Below, in pieces: positions 35,334-45,591 of a stretch of 64,000 nt of DNA. Origin of the DNA: Nitrosomonas sp. Lineage in GTDB: Bacteria > Pseudomonadota > Gammaproteobacteria > Burkholderiales > Nitrosomonadaceae. Each line of letters starts with the position of its first letter. The stretch's first letter is position 1. The notes beneath the pieces were generated by a model, which was not told where the DNA came from, ran no database searches, and worked only from the letters and a program-made list of their open reading frames with translations. The stretch covers positions 1-64,000 of the forward strand of contig NZ_JAIEMO010000014.1 in assembly GCF_019752095.1 (NCBI RefSeq), in the 5' to 3' direction. A program made the translations under genes and the position numbers.

Positions 35334-36749
35334 CTAGGCGCTGTATTTACTGTTTTCATTCTCAAATAAATTTGTTAGTTTCATAAGGCTATCGGCAGAA
35401 TTCTCATATTGCGACATGGTTTGTATTAAAAACTTTTCGAATGCAGGGTAAAGTCTAATGGCTCGATCAAGTTCTGAGTCCGTACCAGCGACATAGGCGC
35501 CAACACTGATTAAATCGTGACTACGTTGATAGCGTGCATACAGGCTTTTAAATTGCCGAGCCATTTCAATTTGTTTCTGTGGCACCACGCTGGTCATCAC
35601 GCGACTGATCGAAGCCTCAATATCGATTGCTGGATAATGTCCTGCTTCCGCTAATCTTCGTGATAAAACAATATGACCGTCAAGAATAGCGCGGGCGCTA
35701 TCCACGATTGGATCGTTCTGATCGTCTCCCTCTGCTAACACAGTATAAAAGGCTGTAATTGAACCGCTATTCTGATTGCCGTTACCAGCGCGTTCGACTA
35801 ATTGGGGTAATTTGGCAAATACCGATGGCGGATAGCCTTTAGTGGCTGGGGGCTCACCGATAGCCAAAGCTATTTCTCTCTGCGCCATGGCATAGCGAGT
35901 CAATGAATCCATGATGAGTAATACATGTTTGCCGCTATCTCGAAAATATTCGGCAATAGCTGTTGCATAGGCAGCACCTTGTAGACGTAACAATGGTGAT
36001 GTATCCGCAGGTGCGGCAACAACTACGGAGCGTGCGAGTCCTTCTTCCCCTAGAATATTTTCAATAAATTCCTTAACCTCGCGCCCCCGCTCCCCGATTA
36101 AGCCGACGACAATCACATCGGCAGTGGTATAGCGCGCCATCATTCCAAGTAATACGCTTTTCCCCACCCCACTTCCTGCGAACAACCCCATGCGCTGTCC
36201 TCTTCCAACTGTAAGCAGTGTGTTAATGGCACGTACCCCAACATCAAGCGGCTCACTGACAGGAGTGCGCTCTAATGGGTTAAAAGGACGACTATAGAGT
36301 GGTACGCTATGTTCTGCGTGGGTTGGTCCGAGTCGGTCAAGCGGCTCACCCATACCATTTAGTACACGGCCCAGCAACTCAGGCCCAACAACTATATGCT
36401 TCGCACGATCCGCTGCGCGTCTTCGTGGATGTTGAAGGTTGCCGATACGAGGGGACTCGCTGGCAACTTCCGAAGGAAAAACTTTTGCGCCAGGTGATAG
36501 TCCATAGACATCACTCGATGGCATTAAGAATAAACGCTCTCCTGAGAAGCCCACAACCTCAGCCGAAACGTTTTGCCCGTTTGATAAGAAAACCGTACAA
36601 CTACTCCCAACCGGTAATCTGAGTCCTACTGCTTCCATGACCAATCCCGTAACCTTGGTTACTGTCCCACTTAATAAGAAGGAATTAGTCGGATTAATGA
36701 TTTGAGTGCAATTCTTTAAGAAATCGCCCCATTGTTCATGACGTGACAT
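35334..36749 (-). CDS. fliI: Flagellum-specific ATPase FliI
   Basis: 471 residues. Homologous to the F1 beta subunit: Walker [12 protein letters not shown] near residue 195, the FliI loop [15 protein letters not shown], Walker [19 protein letters not shown] and the [14 protein letters not shown] segment. It powers unfolding of export substrates. Start is one base after the fliH stop region. Confidence 0.96.
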   Translation of the reverse strand: MSRHEQWGDFLKNCTQIINPTNSFLLSGTVTKVTGLVMEAVGLRLPVGSSCTVFLSNGQNVSAEVVGFSGERLFLMPSSDVYGLSPGAKVFPSEVASESPRIGNLQHPRRRAADRAKHIVVGPELLGRVLNGMGEPLDRLGPTHAEHSVPLYSRPFNPLERTPVSEPLDVGVRAINTLLTVGRGQRMGLFAGSGVGKSVLLGMMARYTTADVIVVGLIGERGREVKEFIENILGEEGLARSVVVAAPADTSPLLRLQGAAYATAIAEYFRDSGKHVLLIMDSLTRYAMAQREIALAIGEPPATKGYPPSVFAKLPQLVERAGNGNQNSGSITAFYTVLAEGDDQNDPIVDSARAILDGHIVLSRRLAEAGHYPAIDIEASISRVMTSVVPQKQIEMARQFKSLYARYQRSHDLISVGAYVAGTDSELDRAIRLYPAFEKFLIQTMSQYENSADSLMKLTNLFENENSKYSA

Positions 36750-36750
36750 C

Positions 36751-37458
36751 CTAGTCTTTTATCTCAAGCCATTTGTCATCGTGACCAATGGCCGATAGAG
36801 CTTTGTGCCAGCGAATTTCCATACTCCCGTTGATTTCGCTGCCATCTGCTTCAATACGGCAACCACCTCGGGATAATTGCTCATCTTCGCGGATGCACCA
36901 GTTATCTTGTTCTGCTTGCTCGTTAAGATGTGTTGCCACCAGTTTTGCATCTTCTGGGTTTAAATAGAGGCGCGGATGTTGCATTGATTGCGGTAAATTG
37001 CGAAGAGCCTCTTGTACAATGGGTATGATCAGATCAGGTTTTAGCTTTAATGCTTCTGTAACTAACTTTCTCGCGAGTGCAATCGACAAATCCAGTAAAC
37101 TGTCTGCAACCTGTTGATCCATGTTCTGAAGATCCTGGGACAGTTTTGTGAGTAGTGATTGAATGCGAGCTATTTCCACCTTCACTTCTATTTCTGCTAC
37201 TTCCCTACCTTCAGCATATCCGGCCGCCTGGCCTTGCTGTAATCCCACTGCATAGCCGGTTTCTTTAGCGCGCTGATAAACTGCCGCAATTTCTTCCTCG
37301 TTTGGCAGTGGCACCTTTTCCTGTTCATTTTCTGGGCAATGATTCTCTGCTTCTTGTGTTTTTACCAATAAATCAGAATCTTCTAAAGAATCCATTTCCC
37401 AGGGTTGATAAGCGTTGAGCTCCTCTTTTGGAATAAAATTATTTGTTATCATCGGCAA
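36751..37458 (-). CDS. fliH: Flagellar assembly protein FliH
   Basis: 235 residues. An acidic N-terminus, a helical repeat region with glycine spacing ([20 protein letters not shown]) that is the hallmark of FliH, and a C-terminal domain related to the F1 delta subunit ([23 protein letters not shown]). FliH binds and restrains FliI. It lies directly before fliI with 1 base between. Confidence 0.94.
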   Translation of the reverse strand: MPMITNNFIPKEELNAYQPWEMDSLEDSDLLVKTQEAENHCPENEQEKVPLPNEEEIAAVYQRAKETGYAVGLQQGQAAGYAEGREVAEIEVKVEIARIQSLLTKLSQDLQNMDQQVADSLLDLSIALARKLVTEALKLKPDLIIPIVQEALRNLPQSMQHPRLYLNPEDAKLVATHLNEQAEQDNWCIREDEQLSRGGCRIEADGSEINGSMEIRWHKALSAIGHDDKWLEIKD

Positions 37459-37530
37459 GCCTTGAGTGTCGAACTAAATAGCCAGAAGTTAATGTTTTTG
37501 ATTTAAATAATTTAACGGAAAAACTGGCGG

Positions 37531-38526
37531 CTAGATAAAACCATCATCACCCTTTCCGCCCAGAACAATTTGTCCATCATCCGCCAATTGACGCACAATC
37601 TTAAGAATTTCTTTTTGTTCGGCTTCAACTTCAGAGATACGCACGGGACCTTTACTTTCAAGGTCTTCACGAAGAGCTTCAGCGGCACGTTGCGACATAT
37701 TCTTGAAAATCTTCTTGCGTAACTCTTCTTGTGCGCCTTTAAGAGCGATTATTAAAGATTCTGATTGCACTTCCCGGAGTAGTAATTGAATACCATGATC
37801 ATCTATGTCAATCAGGTTATCAAATACAAACATTTCATCCATGATTCTTTGCGCCAATTCTTCATCGTACTGCTTAATGTTTTCAATAACGCTGGCTTCG
37901 TGAGCCGATGGGGCAAAATTGAGAATTTCGGCAGCCGTTCGAACTCCACCCATAGCTGCTTTACGGATATTGGCATTGCCCGATAGCAATTTTGTTAGTA
38001 CATCATTGAGCTCACGCAACGCATCCGGTTGAATACTGTCAAGTGTAGCAATGCGTAGTAATGTATCGTTACGTAAGCGCTCAGTAAATAGACCTAGAAT
38101 TTCACAGGCTTGATCGCGCTCCAGATGAACGAGGATAGTTGCGATAATTTGTGGATGCTCATTTTTAATTAATTCAGCTGCTGAGACTGCATCCATCCAT
38201 TTCAGTCCTTCGATACCACTGGTATCGCCACCTTGTAAAATTCGATCTATAAGATTGGCAGCTTTTTCGTCACCCAATGCGCTGGTTAAGACTTTGCGGA
38301 TGTAATCTGACGAATTCTGTCCTAAGGTAGTTTTTCCCTCAGCTTCATCACAGAATTCAGATACTATGTTTTCAATTTCTGACCGAGTAATATTCTGCAG
38401 TGTGGACATGGTCTCGCCCAGTTTTTGGACTTCTTTCGGTCCTAATAATTTAATCACTGACGCGGCTTCTTGTTCGCCCAAGGTCATCAGCAAAATGGCA
38501 CTCTTCTTGAGTCCTTCATCATCCAT
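37531..38526 (-). CDS. fliG: Flagellar motor switch protein FliG
   Basis: About 331 residues. Three helical domains; the C-terminal torque domain carries the charged run DLIDIDDHGIQLLLREVQSESLIIALKGA, and the middle domain has EHPQIIATILVHL. FliG is the rotor part that meets the stator. The start is ATG at 38526, which overlaps the fliF stop by 8 bases; an upstream start at 38553 would overlap further and add non-family residues. Confidence 0.96.
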   Translation of the reverse strand: MDDEGLKKSAILLMTLGEQEAASVIKLLGPKEVQKLGETMSTLQNITRSEIENIVSEFCDEAEGKTTLGQNSSDYIRKVLTSALGDEKAANLIDRILQGGDTSGIEGLKWMDAVSAAELIKNEHPQIIATILVHLERDQACEILGLFTERLRNDTLLRIATLDSIQPDALRELNDVLTKLLSGNANIRKAAMGGVRTAAEILNFAPSAHEASVIENIKQYDEELAQRIMDEMFVFDNLIDIDDHGIQLLLREVQSESLIIALKGAQEELRKKIFKNMSQRAAEALREDLESKGPVRISEVEAEQKEILKIVRQLADDGQIVLGGKGDDGFI

Positions 38527-40234
38527 TTTTAACCATCCAATCCTTAACAACATTAGCGACGATGGACGGCTCGTCTAAGGCCAATTGTTTAGCGCGTTTG
38601 AGATTTGCATCGTACATCGATTTCTGAATAGCCTGCATCGCCGTTCCATCCATTTGTCCCGGCAATTGCTCCAATACAGTTCCATCAACGTCGACCTGAG
38701 TTGTCTTATCGGTCAAAGCCGGGACTGGTGGCGGTGGCGCCAGACTCTTGAGAAACGGTCGAAGAATTTTTAACAAGAAAAATAGAACGACACTTATGAT
38801 TAATAATTGTTTCGCAAAATCTTTTGCCAGCATGATGACGTCTGGATCTTTCCAGAACGGAATTTCCAAAACTGTTTCAGTTTCTCCTGTGAATAAGCCA
38901 TTAGTAACAGTTAGCGAGTCTCCTCGTTTCTCGTTATAGCCCATAGCCTCTCTGACGAGATTATTGATTTCTTTGATTTCTTCGGCACTTAACGGTTCAT
39001 AAGTGATTTCTCCGTTTTCATCCACCTTCTTGCGATAATTAACAACAACCGCAGCGGATAATCGTTTGATATTTCCGGTGGATTGTTGCGTATGCTGAAT
39101 AGTTTTATCAACCTCGTAATTAATTGTCGATTCCTTTTTGGTATCAGTAGGTAGCGGCGGAGTGTTATCACCTTCCTCTTCATCATCCCTAGCATTATTT
39201 CCAGCGGGTTTTTTACCTCCCACTTCGATCGGTGCAATTGCTGGTTCTGGTGGTCTGTTTGTCAGTGCTCCGGGGATCCCTCCATCGAGTTTTGAGCCTA
39301 TAGACATAGATTCATGTGTTTGTTGACTCCGAATCGAGGCGCGATCCGTTTCCGTATTATTAGGTCGATATGTTTCTTCTGCACGCTTGATGCGAGAAAA
39401 ATCGACGTCAGCCGTTACTTGTGCGCGCACATTTGCGGCTCCGGTAATAGGCGTTAATATGGTTTCAATACGACGGATATAGTTTTCTTCAAGTTCCTGT
39501 AGATACGCCAATTGTTTTGCATCAAATCTGGAATCTTCTTTTTTATCATTTTGAGTGCTGAGCAAGTTTCCATTTTGATCTATAACAGTCACATTCTTTA
39601 CTGGCAAACTCGGTACACTGCTGGCCATCAAATGTACGATTGCGCTGACCTGTTCAACACTCAGAACACGACCAGGATATAAATTGAGTAAGACAGAAAC
39701 GCTGGGCTGTTGTTTTTCTCTCGAAAAGACAGATGGTTTGGCTATCGCTAGATGCACGCGTGCACTTTGTACTGCTGATAACGATTGAACCGAGCGTGCC
39801 AATTCGCCTTCTAATGCACGCTGATAATTAACTTGCTCAAGAAATTGACTAGAGCCAAATTTCTGGTTCTCCATTAATTCAAATCCAACCAACCCTCCTT
39901 TTGGTAGCCCTTGGCCTGCCAGTCTCAAGCGGATTTCATGAACTTGATTCTCAGGAATCAGAATGGTGCCCCCGCCTTCTGAAAACTTGTAAGGTACATT
40001 CATTTGTTGCAATACGCTGATAATGGACGCGCCATCATGATCCGACAGATTATTATAAAGGGCACGGTATTCCGGTGTCTGGCTCCACATCAAAGCACCC
40101 GCAAATAAGGCAATAACTGCAGCCACAGAAATAATTAATCCAAGTTTCTTTTGATTAGACAGCGAACTAAGGTGTTCTAGTCTGCTTGTTGTAGCGGGGT
40201 TAGTTGCATTGGATTCACTAGGTACTGTCGCCAC
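38519..40234 (-). CDS. fliF: Flagellar MS-ring protein FliF
   Basis: 571 residues with the expected two membrane helices (about 33-52, LGLIISVAAVIALFAGALMWS; and about 460-480, LLIISVVLFFLLKILRPFL) enclosing the periplasmic ring-building domains (VPYKFSEGGGTILIPENQ; ARVHLAIAKPSVFS). The cytoplasmic tail binds FliG. It is the first gene of the fliF-G-H-I-J block. fliE, normally just before it, is instead on the other strand at 43180. Confidence 0.96.
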   Translation of the reverse strand: MATVPSESNATNPATTSRLEHLSSLSNQKKLGLIISVAAVIALFAGALMWSQTPEYRALYNNLSDHDGASIISVLQQMNVPYKFSEGGGTILIPENQVHEIRLRLAGQGLPKGGLVGFELMENQKFGSSQFLEQVNYQRALEGELARSVQSLSAVQSARVHLAIAKPSVFSREKQQPSVSVLLNLYPGRVLSVEQVSAIVHLMASSVPSLPVKNVTVIDQNGNLLSTQNDKKEDSRFDAKQLAYLQELEENYIRRIETILTPITGAANVRAQVTADVDFSRIKRAEETYRPNNTETDRASIRSQQTHESMSIGSKLDGGIPGALTNRPPEPAIAPIEVGGKKPAGNNARDDEEEGDNTPPLPTDTKKESTINYEVDKTIQHTQQSTGNIKRLSAAVVVNYRKKVDENGEITYEPLSAEEIKEINNLVREAMGYNEKRGDSLTVTNGLFTGETETVLEIPFWKDPDVIMLAKDFAKQLLIISVVLFFLLKILRPFLKSLAPPPPVPALTDKTTQVDVDGTVLEQLPGQMDGTAMQAIQKSMYDANLKRAKQLALDEPSIVANVVKDWMVKNG

Positions 40235-40573
40235 TTACTATTCTCCTACTTATTCCCAAATCACTTCTCAATTGGAGTGATGTTTTTTACCAGAAAATTA
40301 CGTAACTTATGCTTGCAAAAATCGGTGTTAATTGGCAAACAATACGTTTCAGCATTTCGATTCAATCCCTATAAAGTAATACCGCAAGAATAGCTGTTTA
40401 TCACTGGATTACTTAAGTTCTGAATAGATTTTTATTAATGTGATGATTATCGATAAATTCGCAAAATCTGATTGCTTAAAAAGAATAGCTTTGCCTGCCT
40501 TATTCGCGTCATTATCAGCACTGATAACAATGTTAAGCTATCGGCAACTTCTACCAATGGCTAATCTACGCTA
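40235..40573. other. 339-base divergent control region between fliF and flrB-like gene
   Basis: AT-rich region that must hold the promoters of both the fliF operon and the regulatory pair. I searched both strands for GG-N10-GC doublets and saw no good sigma-54 site, nor a clean sigma-70 pair. Confidence 0.45.
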
Positions 40574-41764
40574 GTGCAAACAATAAAATCTATTGACATC
40601 CAATCGATACCATTAGATCCAGAGCAACTACAGCTTGCATTTGCTGCATTTAATGAGGCATCAGAGCAGTTGTCCAGTGCCTATCAGGAATTGCAGAAAC
40701 AAGTCGCGGAATTGACTCAGGAATTGGCGCTTGCAAATGGCGAATTGCACAAGCAACTAAATGCGAAAGAAAATTTATCTCAGCAGTTAAGCCTTTTGTT
40801 GAACGCCTTGCCGGGTGGAGTGATTTCACTTGATGCAAAAGAATGCATTGAGCAAGTTAATCCTGCGGCAATCAATATACTCGGTGATCCCTTGCTGGGT
40901 ATGATGTGGCAACATGTGTCTCAGAGACGGTTATCATCTACAGGACTGGTTAATGAATGGCACGTTACATTGCAAACAACATCCGAACAACGGCGTATCC
41001 GGATTGAAAGCAGCGCGACCGATTCAGCCGGAAGAAGAATCCTGTTAATCAACGATATTACTGAAGCTTATGCGGTACAGGAGCAAATCAGACGTAATCA
41101 ACGGCTAACCGCTATGGGAGAAATGGCAGCGAATCTTGCACATCAATTGCGCACCCCGCTTTCAACCGCATTAATCTACGCTAATCACCTGGGAAGTGAT
41201 GCTTTGGCTTCGAGTGAACGACAAAAACTTGCTGCAAAAACGGTTGAACGCTTACATCATCTGGAGCACTTAACGAAAGATATGCTGCGTTTTGTAAAAG
41301 GTGAAACAAATTCACTTGAAACATTTGTCATTAGTGACTTGGTGGCAGAATTACAACAGGTTATCGAGCCGCAAATGAAACAGCTTGGTTTGCAATTTAC
41401 AGTGAATGATAATAGCGCAGGCGAATTTTTGGTAACTGATCGCCAAGCCTTGTGCGGCGCACTAATTAATCTTCTGGAAAATGCAATTCAAGCATCGCCT
41501 GCAGGCAGTCAAATTTCTCTCACAACTCGTTTAGAAAAATCAACTATCGTTTTTAGTGTACTCGATAATGGGCTAGGTATTGATTCGATACTACAAGAAA
41601 AATTGTTTGAGCCTTTCTTTACCACGCGTTCCGAAGGCACTGGCTTAGGTTTGGCCATTGTTAGAAGCGTCATACAGTCTATGAGCGGCAGTATACAAAT
41701 CAACTCTTCGGTCGATACCGGTACTGAGTTTGTAATACATCTGCCAAGATGCAATGGAGATTGA
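40574..41764 (+). CDS. Flagellar sensor histidine kinase, FlrB/FleS-like
   Basis: 396 residues, soluble. N-terminal coiled coil (about 20-75), a PAS domain (about 78-165), HisKA with phosphoacceptor His in ANLAHQLRTPLSTALIYA near 193, and a HATPase (NLLENAIQASPAG, LDNGLGIDS, GTGLGLAIVRSVI). The H-box and its place beside a sigma-54 activator within a flagellar cluster identify FlrB/FleS. It begins with GTG. It would phosphorylate the next gene product. Confidence 0.88.
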   Translation: MQTIKSIDIQSIPLDPEQLQLAFAAFNEASEQLSSAYQELQKQVAELTQELALANGELHKQLNAKENLSQQLSLLLNALPGGVISLDAKECIEQVNPAAINILGDPLLGMMWQHVSQRRLSSTGLVNEWHVTLQTTSEQRRIRIESSATDSAGRRILLINDITEAYAVQEQIRRNQRLTAMGEMAANLAHQLRTPLSTALIYANHLGSDALASSERQKLAAKTVERLHHLEHLTKDMLRFVKGETNSLETFVISDLVAELQQVIEPQMKQLGLQFTVNDNSAGEFLVTDRQALCGALINLLENAIQASPAGSQISLTTRLEKSTIVFSVLDNGLGIDSILQEKLFEPFFTTRSEGTGLGLAIVRSVIQSMSGSIQINSSVDTGTEFVIHLPRCNGD

Positions 41765-41768
41765 AGCA

Positions 41769-43082
41769 ATGAAAACATTACCTATCCTAGTAGTAGAAGA
41801 CGATCAAGACTTATTGGAAGCAATTTGCACTTCCCTGAAATTAAGTGGCTATGAGACTGCTGCTGCGTCCAATGGAGATGATGCCATGCAAGTGCTGCAA
41901 GAGCGTCAGATAGGAATGGTTGTTAGCGATGTTCAAATGAAACCTGTTGATGGATTTACATTGTTAACAAAAATCAAAGCATTCGATCCGGAATTACCCG
42001 TATTGTTAATGACTGCTTATGCGGATATCGAAAAAGCAGTTGCCGCAATGCGTATCGGTGCCTGTGATTATTTACTGAAACCTTTTGATCCGGATAGCCT
42101 GTTGGCTCAAATTAAACGCTATGCATTATCTGAATCCGAACAGGACGATAAAGTGGTGGCTAAAGATCCATGCACACGATCATTATTGTCATTGGCCAAG
42201 CGAGTTGCGCAATCACCTGCGACCGTTATGTTGACGGGTGAGAGTGGCTGCGGAAAGGAAGTGATTGCACGTTTTATTCATCAACATTCATTACGCTCTG
42301 CTAAACCATTTGTAGCGATCAATTGTGCGGCTATTCCAGAGAATCTTCTGGAGGCTACGCTATTTGGATATGAAAAAGGTTCGTTTACAGGTGCGGCACA
42401 GGCTCAACCCGGAAAATTTGAGCAAGCACAAGGCGGTACCTTGTTGCTGGATGAGATTTCTGAAATGCCCTTGGAGTTACAAGCAAAACTATTACGTGTA
42501 TTGCAGGAAAGGGAAGTGGAGAGAGTAGGCGGACATAAAACCATCAAATTGGATATCCGTGTTTTGGCAACCTCGAACCGTGACATGATGGCAATGGTAA
42601 AAAATGGCCGATTCCGTGAAGATCTGTATTACCGGCTCAATGTTTTTCCTATTGAAATTCCATCATTACGAGAGCGACCATTAGATATTGAACCTCTAGT
42701 GCAACGTATACTAGCTGCAGCGGCAATCGACTCAGAAAAACCACCTTGCAGAATAGCGCACGGCGCAATGAAGAAATTGACGCAATATTCCTGGCCGGGC
42801 AATGTTCGAGAACTGGAAAATGTAATACAGCGTGCGGTCATTCTGGCAATGGATAATATGATTGATATTGAACATATTCATTTGCCGGAGACCGTTTCAG
42901 TGCAAGAAACAAATGCAAATACTGCAGAATCGCCGGTTCAGGATATCAAGGCACTCGAACGAAAGCATATTTTAGAAACACTCAAGGCAGTTAATGGTTC
43001 CCGAAAACTAGCCGTTAAAAAGTTAGGCATTTCAGAGCGAACCTTGCGTTATAAGTTGCAGCAATATCGTATGACAACGTAG
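41769..43082 (+). CDS. Sigma-54 dependent flagellar regulator, FlrC/FleR-like
   Basis: About 437 residues. Receiver domain (VVEDDQDL, Asp in VVSDVQMKP, LLKPFDP), AAA+ domain with Walker A TGESGCGKEV, the sigma-54 contact motif GSFTGA (in YEKGSFTGAAQAQPG), Walker B GGTLLLDEIS, and a Fis-type helix-turn-helix (LAVKKLGISERTLRYKLQ). It should activate class III flagellar genes; the site before fliK is one candidate target. ATG at 41769 has GGAG nine bases upstream; an ATG at 41754, inside the kinase gene, lacks one. Confidence 0.92.
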   Translation: MKTLPILVVEDDQDLLEAICTSLKLSGYETAAASNGDDAMQVLQERQIGMVVSDVQMKPVDGFTLLTKIKAFDPELPVLLMTAYADIEKAVAAMRIGACDYLLKPFDPDSLLAQIKRYALSESEQDDKVVAKDPCTRSLLSLAKRVAQSPATVMLTGESGCGKEVIARFIHQHSLRSAKPFVAINCAAIPENLLEATLFGYEKGSFTGAAQAQPGKFEQAQGGTLLLDEISEMPLELQAKLLRVLQEREVERVGGHKTIKLDIRVLATSNRDMMAMVKNGRFREDLYYRLNVFPIEIPSLRERPLDIEPLVQRILAAAAIDSEKPPCRIAHGAMKKLTQYSWPGNVRELENVIQRAVILAMDNMIDIEHIHLPETVSVQETNANTAESPVQDIKALERKHILETLKAVNGSRKLAVKKLGISERTLRYKLQQYRMTT

Positions 43083-43179
43083 TACATATTGCCTATAGAT
43101 AGTTACAGGTTGTTTGATATAATCGTTTGAATGTTTTGTAATCTTTGTGCGATACTTTAGAAGGTTAATGGTGAGGTGA

Positions 43180-43506
43180 ATGATGGACAATACCGGAATT
43201 GATAACATATTGCAGCAATTACAGGCAGCTTCAGCGCTTGCTTCCGGCGCAAAAAAACAATCCAACCTTGATGAGGTTACAAGCGTCAATTTTAGCGAAA
43301 AACTGCAAGTGGCTGTTGATCAAGTCAATAATGCCCAGTTGAATGCTGGCAAGATGAGTGAGCAGTTTGTCAGTGATCAATCTAATGTCGATTTGCATGA
43401 AGTGATGATCTCATTGCAAAAGGCCAATGTTTCCTTTCAATCGATGGTTCAAGTCAGAAATAAACTGGTGACTGCTTACCAGGAAATTATGAATATGCAA
43501 GTTTAA
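43180..43506 (+). CDS. fliE: Flagellar hook-basal body protein FliE
   Basis: 108 residues. The second half ([60 protein letters not shown]) is the FliE signature. FliE links the MS ring to the rod. It is on the plus strand after the regulatory pair, 97 bases downstream, with TATAAT at 43119-43124 but no matching -35. GAGGTGA lies just before the tandem ATGs. Confidence 0.95.
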   Translation: MMDNTGIDNILQQLQAASALASGAKKQSNLDEVTSVNFSEKLQVAVDQVNNAQLNAGKMSEQFVSDQSNVDLHEVMISLQKANVSFQSMVQVRNKLVTAYQEIMNMQV

Positions 43507-43544
43507 CAAAACTTGGTTTGCAGGCTGTCCAGATATCGTCTGCG

Positions 43545-45398
43545 CTACTCTTCTAACGCCATTTCCAGTTCCAGCCAACTTTCCTCCAATTCCATTACTT
43601 TCTTCTCGAGTTTGACGAGAGTTTCACTCAGTTGATCAATTTCATTCCGGGAACAGTTCACATACGTAGCCGGATCTGCGAGCTGGCGATTGGCTTCAGC
43701 CAATTCTTTTTGTGCAATCGTCAATGCAATTTCAAGCTTCGATTGCTTAGACAGCAGGTTCTTTTTGTTTGGCTTGGTTGATACCTTAGTTTGATTTTTA
43801 GGCGTGGATGACCGTAATTCTTCAGCATCTCTGGCGCGACGAGCTTCTATCCAGCGCTTATAATCTTCCAAATCACCATCCAGCAATTGCGCTTGGCCAT
43901 CTGCCACCAGCCATAATTCATCCGCTACCGCGCGCACCAGGCTACGATCATGCGAGACCAGCACCACAGCCCCGGTATAAGCTTCCAATGCCAGCGTTAG
44001 CGCGTCGCGCATATCCAAATCCAAATGATTGGTGGGCTCATCGAGCAGCAGAAAATGGGGTTTTTGCCATGCCAGCATTGCCAGCGCCAAACGGCTCTTT
44101 TCCCCACCGGAGAAAGTTGCCACCGGACGATCCTCGTGATCCCCACCCAAGCCAAATCTGCCGAGAAAATTTCTCAAGCTCAGTTCGGTTTGTGCTGGAT
44201 CAAGTTGTTTCATGTGTTGCAAAGGTGTTGATTCACCGTCCAGATTTTCCAGCTGATGCTGAGCGAAGTAACCAATGCCAATATTGGGTGCTCGTTCAAT
44301 TACACCCGACACGGGTTTGATTTCCCCGGTCATTAACTTTATCAGGGTGGATTTTCCAGCTCCATTCGGTCCCAGCAATGCAATGCGCGCACCTGCCTGC
44401 AAAACAATATTCACATGTCGGAAAAGTTGATGGTCGTCGTAACCAAAGCTCATGTCTTTGATACGTAGCAAAACATCAGGGTTGCGTTCGGGCGCTTCAA
44501 TCTGTAGCCCGAAATGGCCATCTTCAATATGGAGTGGCGCCAGACGTGCCAGGCGATCCAAGGCTTTGATTCGGCTTTGCGCCTGTTTGGCTTTGGTCGC
44601 CTTGGCGCGAAAGCGCCGCACAAAATCCTCCATATGCGCAATCTGTTTTTGCTGCTGCTGGAAGGCCTGCGCATGCTGCGCAAGATGTTCAGCGCGCGCG
44701 CGTTCAAAATCATCATAATTGCCGCTATAGCAGTCAATTTGCCGATTGTTGATATGCGCAATGCGATGCACGCAAGCATTAAGAAATTCGCGGTCGTGAG
44801 AAACAACGATCACGCTTCCCGGATATCGCGTCAAATACTGCTCCAGCCAAAGAATAGCTTCTAGATCCAAATGATTGGTAGGCTCATCCAGCAATAACAA
44901 GTCAGCGCGATGCATTAAGGCCCGGGCCAGATTCAAGCGCATGCGCCAGCCGCCAGAAAAATGACTGACCGGTTTCTCCAGGATAGAATTAGCGAATCCC
45001 AGTCCATTCAATAACTGCGCCGCCCGTGACCGTGCGCTATAACCACCGATCGTTTCATAACGCTGTTGCGCATCAAACCAGGCTGCATTATGTTCGACCT
45101 GCGCCAGAATTTTCTCCAGCTGACACAGCTCGACATCGCCATCCAGCACAAAAGCAATCGCAGATTGATCAGAATCAATAATCTCCTGTTCGACAAAAGC
45201 GACCGTTTTTCCGGATTGGAAGCTCACTTCTCCATTATCCGGTTTGAGCACGCCGCGAATCAATCGGAACAAAGTTGATTTGCCGCTGCCATTCTTCCCC
45301 ACCAGACCAACACGCTGATTAGAAAAGATTTGTAAATTGCAATTCTCCAGCAACGGAATTCCGCCCTGTAGATACGTCAAAGATTGAATGTCTAACAC
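43545..45398 (-). CDS. ABC-F family ATPase, YheS-like
   Basis: 617 residues with two ABC cassettes and no membrane segment. First cassette: GLVGKNGSGKST (near 35) and SGGWRMRLNLARAL; second: ALLGPNGAGKST (near 335) and SGGEKSRLALAML; DEPTNHLDL occurs in both. The linker FRAKATKAKQAQSRIKAL and the C-terminal coiled coil match YheS of E. coli very closely. ABC-F proteins act on ribosomes in translation. Transcribed alone, convergent with fliE. Confidence 0.9.
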   Translation of the reverse strand: MLDIQSLTYLQGGIPLLENCNLQIFSNQRVGLVGKNGSGKSTLFRLIRGVLKPDNGEVSFQSGKTVAFVEQEIIDSDQSAIAFVLDGDVELCQLEKILAQVEHNAAWFDAQQRYETIGGYSARSRAAQLLNGLGFANSILEKPVSHFSGGWRMRLNLARALMHRADLLLLDEPTNHLDLEAILWLEQYLTRYPGSVIVVSHDREFLNACVHRIAHINNRQIDCYSGNYDDFERARAEHLAQHAQAFQQQQKQIAHMEDFVRRFRAKATKAKQAQSRIKALDRLARLAPLHIEDGHFGLQIEAPERNPDVLLRIKDMSFGYDDHQLFRHVNIVLQAGARIALLGPNGAGKSTLIKLMTGEIKPVSGVIERAPNIGIGYFAQHQLENLDGESTPLQHMKQLDPAQTELSLRNFLGRFGLGGDHEDRPVATFSGGEKSRLALAMLAWQKPHFLLLDEPTNHLDLDMRDALTLALEAYTGAVVLVSHDRSLVRAVADELWLVADGQAQLLDGDLEDYKRWIEARRARDAEELRSSTPKNQTKVSTKPNKKNLLSKQSKLEIALTIAQKELAEANRQLADPATYVNCSRNEIDQLSETLVKLEKKVMELEESWLELEMALEE

Positions 45399-45561
45399 GA
45401 TGCCTTAATGATAAATTGATTGACTGTATGATATTGATTTGACCTAGATCTGATGTCGACAAAACCAAATACAGGTAAGTGTCTTGTAGTTTAGGATCCA
45501 ATATTATTTATTTTATATTCTCGATTCTGTACCTGGCCCTTTGTTTGCTTTGTTTGTATAC

Positions 45562-45585
45562 GTGCTCTGTCTCCATGCAGAGCAC
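45562..45585. repeat. Hairpin after the AbiGi-like gene
   Basis: GTGCTCTG (45562-45569) pairs with CAGAGCAC (45578-45585) around an 8-base loop, 7 bases past the gene's stop. No T-run follows on the minus strand. It may stabilise the mRNA end. Confidence 0.4.
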
Positions 45586-45591
45586 TGGCAG

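Noticed and set aside
40235..40573. Sigma-54 promoters for fliF or the flrB-like gene
   Set aside because: Checked by eye for GG-N10-GC on both strands; candidates such as that at 40332 have wrong spacing or wrong doublets.
43808..44320. 170-codon open frame on the plus strand
   Set aside because: Lies wholly inside and opposite yheS, which has complete ABC motifs; the plus-strand product is Pro/His-rich and looks like a shadow.
45562..45585. Hairpin as a rho-independent terminator of the AbiGi-like gene
   Set aside because: No T-run follows on the minus strand; kept only as a repeat.
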